Assembly (NCBI RefSeq): GCF_014697195.1
Contig: NZ_JACJRJ010000042.1
Coordinates: 1 to 56,832 of the forward strand
Length of the DNA: 56,832 nucleotides
Direction of reading: 5' to 3'
From: Cylindrospermum sp. FACHB-282
GTDB lineage: Bacteria; Cyanobacteriota; Cyanobacteriia; Cyanobacteriales; Nostocaceae
A program made the translations under genes and the position numbers. Positions within the stretch are counted from its first letter, which is position 1. Each line of letters starts with the position of its first letter. Below, piece by piece: positions 52,995-56,832 of the stretch. A model generated the notes under the pieces. It was not told the origin of the DNA. It saw nothing but the letters and a program-made list of their open reading frames with translations, and did no database searches.

Positions 52995-53912
52995 TCACTG
53001 AGTTGAGTATGTTGCTCGTAAACGGCTCAACAGATATTCCCCTGCTAAGATGGGGGGATAAATGGGTATAGACGTAACGCGGCTTGTCATTAGACATCCC
53101 TCTTTTTGGCAACTCTCAAGACAAGCAATTTCTGTATCATTATTAGGATGACAGAAAAAAGCGACAGAATATCGCGATCGCTTGACTCTGCTGTCACTGG
53201 GAAGGATCACCCGATGCTTAGTTGAGCAAAATACGTGATTTGTCCACCGCTGCATTAAATCACCAGTATTGACTACTACCGTACCAGGAATTGCCGGGGC
53301 TGGAATCCAATCTCCAAGTGCGGTTTGCACTTCCAGTCCTCCAATGTCATCTTGGAATAGTAGGGTAATACTGCCATAATCAGAATGCTCACCAGCACGC
53401 ACTTGTCCAGGTTTGGGTGATGTCTGCAACGGGGGATAATGCAGCAATCGCAAGGTATGATTTTGCTGATTGTGTCTAGTGACAAAAAAATCTGCTGGTA
53501 ATTCTAATGCTAAAGCAAATCCTTCTAAAACTCTGTTAGCTAGTTGTGTGCAAGCGTCATAAAAGGCGAGAATTTCCGGGTTTTGGGCTGATTTGGCTTT
53601 ATCTAGATTAGATGCTTCTTTTAAGTCCCCTGGTTTATTGGGTTCAAGGCGTTCTCTCTCTATACCAACGTAACCTATATTGCTAAATTCATCACTCCAG
53701 GCTTGCTGTTGTTTCAGTTCTAAAGGTAAATTGAAGAAAGATTTGCTTTGTGTGAATGCTTGCTCAACTAAATCTGGGTATATTCCTGGATTTTGCAAGT
53801 ACATAAAGCCAATTTCATGGCAGGCTTGATAAATTTGTTTGATGACGGTTTGGCGAGTTGCTAAATCACCATTGCTGAAGGCAGCTAAATTAATTACTGG
53901 AATTGCCACCAT
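52995..53912 (-). CDS. 2-oxoglutarate/Fe(II) oxygenase, isopenicillin-N-synthase-like
   Basis: 305 residues. The N-terminal non-haem dioxygenase region (IPVINLAAFSNGD to IGFMYLQNPGI) and the catalytic domain with H176-x-D178 (GEHSDYGS), H233 (STKHRV) and the 2OG-binding R247/S249 (RYSVAFF) are complete. Bacterial members of this family oxidise diverse small molecules, including in ethylene or amino-acid metabolism, and the substrate is not evident here. It is convergent with the giant kinase gene (41-bp gap) and divergent from the GNAT gene. Confidence 0.9.
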   Translation of the reverse strand: MVAIPVINLAAFSNGDLATRQTVIKQIYQACHEIGFMYLQNPGIYPDLVEQAFTQSKSFFNLPLELKQQQAWSDEFSNIGYVGIERERLEPNKPGDLKEASNLDKAKSAQNPEILAFYDACTQLANRVLEGFALALELPADFFVTRHNQQNHTLRLLHYPPLQTSPKPGQVRAGEHSDYGSITLLFQDDIGGLEVQTALGDWIPAPAIPGTVVVNTGDLMQRWTNHVFCSTKHRVILPSDSRVKRSRYSVAFFCHPNNDTEIACLESCQKEGCLMTSRVTSIPIYPPILAGEYLLSRLRATYSTQ

Positions 53913-54006
53913 TGAGAATTTGGAATTTTATATTTTACAGGTATTATATTTTAAATTACTTATTAACTAACTGCCAAGAACCCATAGTAATATATCATCT
54001 GAAATC

Positions 54007-54513
54007 ATGAACATCCATTGTGAAACTCCTCTAGACTACCCAGCAATATCTGAGGTGAATATACTAGCGTTTGGGCAGGAGAACGAAGCTAAACTTATCG
54101 AGGCAATTCGCTATTCTAACCGCTATATTCCCGAACTTTCTTTAATTGCGGAGGTTGAAGGCATTGTAGTTGGTCATATTCTCTTCAGCTACATTGACTT
54201 GGTGGGTGAAGAAACTCTACAGGTACTCGGTTTAGCACCTATGGCAGTTCGTCCCCAGTTTCAGAGGCATGGAATTGGCAGCGCACTCGTACAAGCAGGT
54301 TTAAAGACAGCGGATGCTAGAGGAGAAGCCATAGCTATTGTATTGGGTCATTCCCAGTTCTATAATCGCTTTGGGTTTGAGCCATCAGTTAATTATGAAA
54401 TCGAGTCTCCCTTTGCGGTGCCAGAGGATTTCTTCATGGTCAAACTACTGCAAAGCTATCAGAAAAAGTACAAAGGTAAGGTTGTTTATCCACCAGCTTT
54501 TGATCGGGTTTAA
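54007..54513 (+). CDS. GNAT N-acetyltransferase (YhbS-like)
   Basis: 168 residues. The acetyl-CoA loop is RPQFQRHGIGSAL (Q/R-x-x-G-x-G), preceded by the beta strand VLGLAPMAVRP and followed by AIAIVLGHSQFYNRFGFEP, a good GNAT core. GHILFSYIDLVG and FYNRFGFEPS resemble the YhbS group. Acceptor unknown. The gene is divergent from the oxygenase, and a small element lies just beyond its stop. Confidence 0.9.
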   Translation: MNIHCETPLDYPAISEVNILAFGQENEAKLIEAIRYSNRYIPELSLIAEVEGIVVGHILFSYIDLVGEETLQVLGLAPMAVRPQFQRHGIGSALVQAGLKTADARGEAIAIVLGHSQFYNRFGFEPSVNYEIESPFAVPEDFFMVKLLQSYQKKYKGKVVYPPAFDRV

Positions 54514-54532
54514 TCCAAGTAATTAAAATTTC

Positions 54533-54607
54533 GGCGTTGCTGAATTAAGAGATAAAATGCTATTTGCGAATGAGAATTTTTGAAGTTCTTCATTATTTAG
54601 CAATGCC
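54533..54607. mobile_element. 75-bp decayed miniature element, same family as 20714-20825
   Basis: Left end GGCGTTGCTGAATTA and right end, read on the other strand, GGCATTGCTAAATAA agree at 12 of 15 positions. The flanks AAAATTTC and CAAATTTT are similar but not identical, so a duplication of 8 bp may have decayed. It lies between the GNAT gene and the convergent amidase. Confidence 0.6.
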
Positions 54608-54613
54608 CAAATT

Positions 54614-55978
54614 TTAAACTGAAACTATACCATTTGCCTCCAACACCGCTGCCACCCGCAAAATTAGCGCTTCATTGTAGGGGGCAGCTATCAATTGCAC
54701 TCCCAGAGGTAAGGCATTTTGTCGCTGAATAGGTACTGATAAAACGGGTAAACCGATGAAAGATAATGGTTGAGTAAATAATCCCAAATGAGGACGAACA
54801 AGAATTTCTTGACCCTCTAAAAGCATAGTTTGTTGACCAATTAACGGTGCTGTAATTGGTGTGGTAGGGGCGATAACTATATCGACATTTTGAAAGACTT
54901 CTCGAAGGCGATCGCGATACCATCTTCTAAAACGTTGGGCTTGCAGATACCAGCTACTGGGAATTAGCGCCCCAGCTAAAAAGCGATCGCGTGTTGCTGG
55001 GTCAAAATCTTGAGGACACAATCGCAATTTATCTAAATGCAGATTTGCTCCCTCGCTAGCTGTAATCACAAACGCCGCAGCACGGGCGCGGTTAGCCTCT
55101 GGTATCGTCACATACTCAGTTACAGCCAACGCCTCAGCCACCTGTTGCACCGCTGCTAAGGCTTCAGGTTCAGCGCCTTTCGTGAAATAGTCATCTGCGA
55201 TCGCAATTCTAATACCAGAAATATCTTGATTAAGTTGTGGTAAACACCGTTCAGGAAGGCGTTTTGTACAAATGGGATCTTGTGCGTCTTCCCCTTGAAG
55301 CACATCATAAGCTGTAGCAATATCTCCCACCGAACCAGCAAAAGGGCCAATATGGTCAAAACTGCTAGAAAATAAAGCTACCCCACCACGAGACAACCGC
55401 CCATAAGTTGGCTTAAAGCCAAAAACACCACATAAAGCCGCCGGAACCCGAATGGAACCGTTAGTATCAGAACCCAGCGTCAACGGAACCAACCCAGCAG
55501 CCACCGCCGCCGCCGAACCACCTGAAGAACCCCCAGCCACCCTTTGTAAATCATGGGGGTTGTGAGTAGGGCCATAATGGGAGTTTTCCGTCACAAACCC
55601 ATAGGCGTACTCATCCATATTTAAAGCGCCAACCAACACAGCACCCGCTTGTTTCAGCTTGGCGACTGCGGTTGCATCTTGAGTCGCTGGGGGATTTTCG
55701 GCATTAATTTTCGCCCCCGCCAAAGTTGTTAAACCAGCGATATCGAAGAGATTTTTGACAGCAAAAGGTACACCGGCTAACACACCAGGATCATTACCTT
55801 TAGCAATTTCCCTGTCAATCCGTGCTGCATCAGCCAAAGCCGTTTCCGCAGTCACAGCCGTAAAACAATTAAGTTCATGATTCCGCGCCGCAATGCGTGC
55901 TAAAGCAGCTTGAGTTACTTCCACCGCGCTAACTTGGCCTTCGCCCACAGCAGCAGCTATTGATACAGCATCATTCAT
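54614..55978 (-). CDS. AtzE-family amidohydrolase (amidase-signature enzyme)
   Basis: 454 residues with the amidase-signature Ser-cisSer-Lys triad: K75 in GVPFAVKNLFD, S151 in AGGSSGGSAAAV and the nucleophile S175 in DTNGSIRVP. It overlaps by 4 bp (ATGA) a small DUF4089 gene upstream. AtzE with its small AtzG subunit forms a heterotetramer that hydrolyses 1-carboxybiuret in the cyanuric acid pathway; the same AtzG-AtzE pairing here argues for a related complex. The native substrate in a cyanobacterium is unknown, since no other cyanuric-acid genes are seen. Confidence 0.9.
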   Translation of the reverse strand: MNDAVSIAAAVGEGQVSAVEVTQAALARIAARNHELNCFTAVTAETALADAARIDREIAKGNDPGVLAGVPFAVKNLFDIAGLTTLAGAKINAENPPATQDATAVAKLKQAGAVLVGALNMDEYAYGFVTENSHYGPTHNPHDLQRVAGGSSGGSAAAVAAGLVPLTLGSDTNGSIRVPAALCGVFGFKPTYGRLSRGGVALFSSSFDHIGPFAGSVGDIATAYDVLQGEDAQDPICTKRLPERCLPQLNQDISGIRIAIADDYFTKGAEPEALAAVQQVAEALAVTEYVTIPEANRARAAAFVITASEGANLHLDKLRLCPQDFDPATRDRFLAGALIPSSWYLQAQRFRRWYRDRLREVFQNVDIVIAPTTPITAPLIGQQTMLLEGQEILVRPHLGLFTQPLSFIGLPVLSVPIQRQNALPLGVQLIAAPYNEALILRVAAVLEANGIVSV

Positions 55979-56163
55979 GGTTCAAAAATCGGTGCAGCTT
56001 CAACTTCATCTGGTAACAAGAAAGAATTAACGAGAGTTGCGATCGCATTTATTCTCTCAAAATTTGCCACCACCCCATCACGATACTCATCCCTCAACTC
56101 TAAACCCAACAACAAAGACATTTGATCAACATACACACCCACATCAAAAACACGACTTTCCAT
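55975..56163 (-). CDS. AtzG-like small subunit (DUF4089)
   Basis: 62 residues. ATG 56163 follows AGGAG. The helical protein (VYVDQMSLLLGLELRDEYRD, VVANFERINAIATLVNSFLL, ending PIFEP) is a DUF4089/AtzG-type partner that stabilises the AtzE active site. The 4-bp overlap with the amidase gene is the classical arrangement and implies translational coupling and complex formation. Confidence 0.85.
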   Translation of the reverse strand: MESRVFDVGVYVDQMSLLLGLELRDEYRDGVVANFERINAIATLVNSFLLPDEVEAAPIFEP

Positions 56164-56293
56164 TTTATTCTTCTCCTTTCTTCACTTTGCGCTCTTTGCG
56201 TCCTTTGCGGTTCGTTATAGCATTTCTCTTAGCCCCCCTTAAAAAGAGAGGCTGGGGGGATCATACATATTTAAATATCATGCTGAATTGGTA

Positions 56294-56644
56294 TTAAATT
56301 AAATTTACAACCTCTTGCGGCAACGTAAACAAACCATCCTCCCCAGGTTCACAATCAATCACCTGAAACACAGCATCAATATTTAAAGCACCATAAATAT
56401 GAGGAAATAATTCATCTACCTCAGCCAATTCATAGCGAATTTCAGCTTGCACCTTATCAGAGTCAATAAAAAGAATTACCAAATCCTTTTGATTAGCAAA
56501 AAATCTATTGGCAACCTTAACTAATTGCGCTGCTGTAGAACAGTGAATAAATCCTTCAGAATCCAGCGTATCACCGCGATAACTTTCGAGGACTTTTGCT
56601 TCTTGCCATTGTTGTCGTTGGGTAATGTGAAATATAGTGTTCAT
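56294..56644 (-). CDS. DUF952-family protein
   Basis: A 116-residue protein with the DUF952 hallmarks: IFHITQRQQWQEA at the start, SEGFIHCSTAAQL, VILFIDSDKVQAEIRYE, LFPHIYGALNIDAV. DUF952 proteins share the ADP-ribosyltransferase-like fold of RNA 2'-phosphotransferase-type proteins, but their function is unknown. It follows an upstream small membrane-protein gene by 12 bp and precedes the AtzG/AtzE pair by 130 bp on the same strand. Confidence 0.9.
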   Translation of the reverse strand: MNTIFHITQRQQWQEAKVLESYRGDTLDSEGFIHCSTAAQLVKVANRFFANQKDLVILFIDSDKVQAEIRYELAEVDELFPHIYGALNIDAVFQVIDCEPGEDGLFTLPQEVVNLI

Positions 56645-56656
56645 GTGTTGTTACAG

Positions 56657-56832
56657 TTATGATTCAGCTTGTTGTATCAGCTTACGAATATCATCTAAAG
56701 GTGATTCTGGTTCTTCAGGCAGGGTAAGCTCATCTAATTTGGTATAGTATGAACTTGACAAAAAAAACAAGATAAACATCAGCGAGCAAATAAAAAATGT
56801 ACTTGACATGAGAGCAAAATAAGTGAGATGAA
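56657..56832 (-). CDS. membrane protein, C-terminal part (window edge)
   Basis: An open frame runs from the right edge to a stop at 56657. An internal ATG at 56809 would give a 50-residue protein: a hydrophobic helix (STFFICSLMFILFFLSSSYY) and then an acidic tail (LDELTLPEEPESPLDDIRKL). The frame remains open through the edge, so it may be a larger protein. It is 12 bp before the DUF952 gene, and probably co-transcribed. No family is recognised. Confidence 0.5.
   Translation of the reverse strand, partial: HLTYFALMSSTFFICSLMFILFFLSSSYYTKLDELTLPEEPESPLDDIRKLIQQAES

Noticed and set aside
1-56832. tRNA or rRNA genes
   Set aside because: No T-loop-like GTTCRANYC context with cloverleaf potential and no rRNA-like stretch was noticed by eye; a covariance-model scan would be decisive.

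Overview
The window comes from a filamentous, heterocyst-type cyanobacterium (Nostoc or a close relative). The grounds are the many HIP1 octamers (GCGATCGC), 7-bp short tandem repeats (GGTAATT, CCCATTA), and cyanobacterial gene families: a dapF-hfq pair, an ssl1498-type light-harvesting-like protein, CAAD, ComFB, a Slr1796-like photosystem I factor and a CYP120-like P450. No rRNA or tRNA was seen. The species call is inference.

Layout. 1-1277: end of a repeat protein on the minus strand (112-residue tandem units) with a decayed N-terminal module. 2330-7132: ComFB protein, dapF and hfq (divergent, around a short-repeat block), a KefB-type antiporter, and a 56-residue thylakoid protein with a probable RpaB (HLR1) site and a terminator. 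7219-10397: truncated glycosyltransferase, phased 10-bp repeats, ricin-type lectin, hypothetical protein, lumenal thioredoxin-like PSI factor. 10655-17006: murT and gatD (lipid II amidation), unusually separated by an SDR-phytanoyl dioxygenase fusion, an unknown protein and a DinB-like protein. 17079-18530: CRISPR array of 15 repeats, read on the minus strand from a leader at its right end; its oldest repeat is split by a 126-bp miniature element. No cas gene lies in the window. 18616-22567: methanethiol oxidase-like protein, gamma-glutamylcyclotransferase, emfourin-like secreted protein, stand-alone N-terminal piece of an NTPase family. 22900-24920: IS607-family transposon (TnpA serine recombinase and TnpB).

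24974-32325: GHL10 glycosidase, FecR/CHASE2-cyclase operon, SPOR-like protein, lipid kinase plus metallophosphoesterase pair. 32388-35860: four minus-strand genes with stress or envelope/thylakoid character (a soluble protein carrying the Hlip N-terminal motif, a CAAD membrane protein, a BON lipoprotein, a duplicated glycine-zipper stress protein). 36363-37765: a perfect CRP-type site, a small secreted peptide, a pentapeptide-TPR protein and a ribbon-helix-helix protein. 37979-43112: ilvD, P450, membrane protein, FAD oxidoreductase. 44383-47047: aromatic amino acid decarboxylase followed by an arylalkylamine-acetyltransferase-like GNAT, a candidate two-step amine pathway. 47560-52953: giant Ser/Thr kinase-AAA-GAF-histidine kinase. 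52995-56832: 2OG-Fe oxygenase, GNAT, AtzE/AtzG pair, DUF952 protein and an edge-truncated membrane protein.

Mobile-DNA traces are a theme. At least five miniature inverted-repeat elements of four families can be delimited, four of them with target duplications or a TA context. The best candidates for undescribed biology are the SDR-PhyH fusion, the decarboxylase/acetyltransferase pair, the soluble Hlip-motif protein and the element-split CRISPR repeat.
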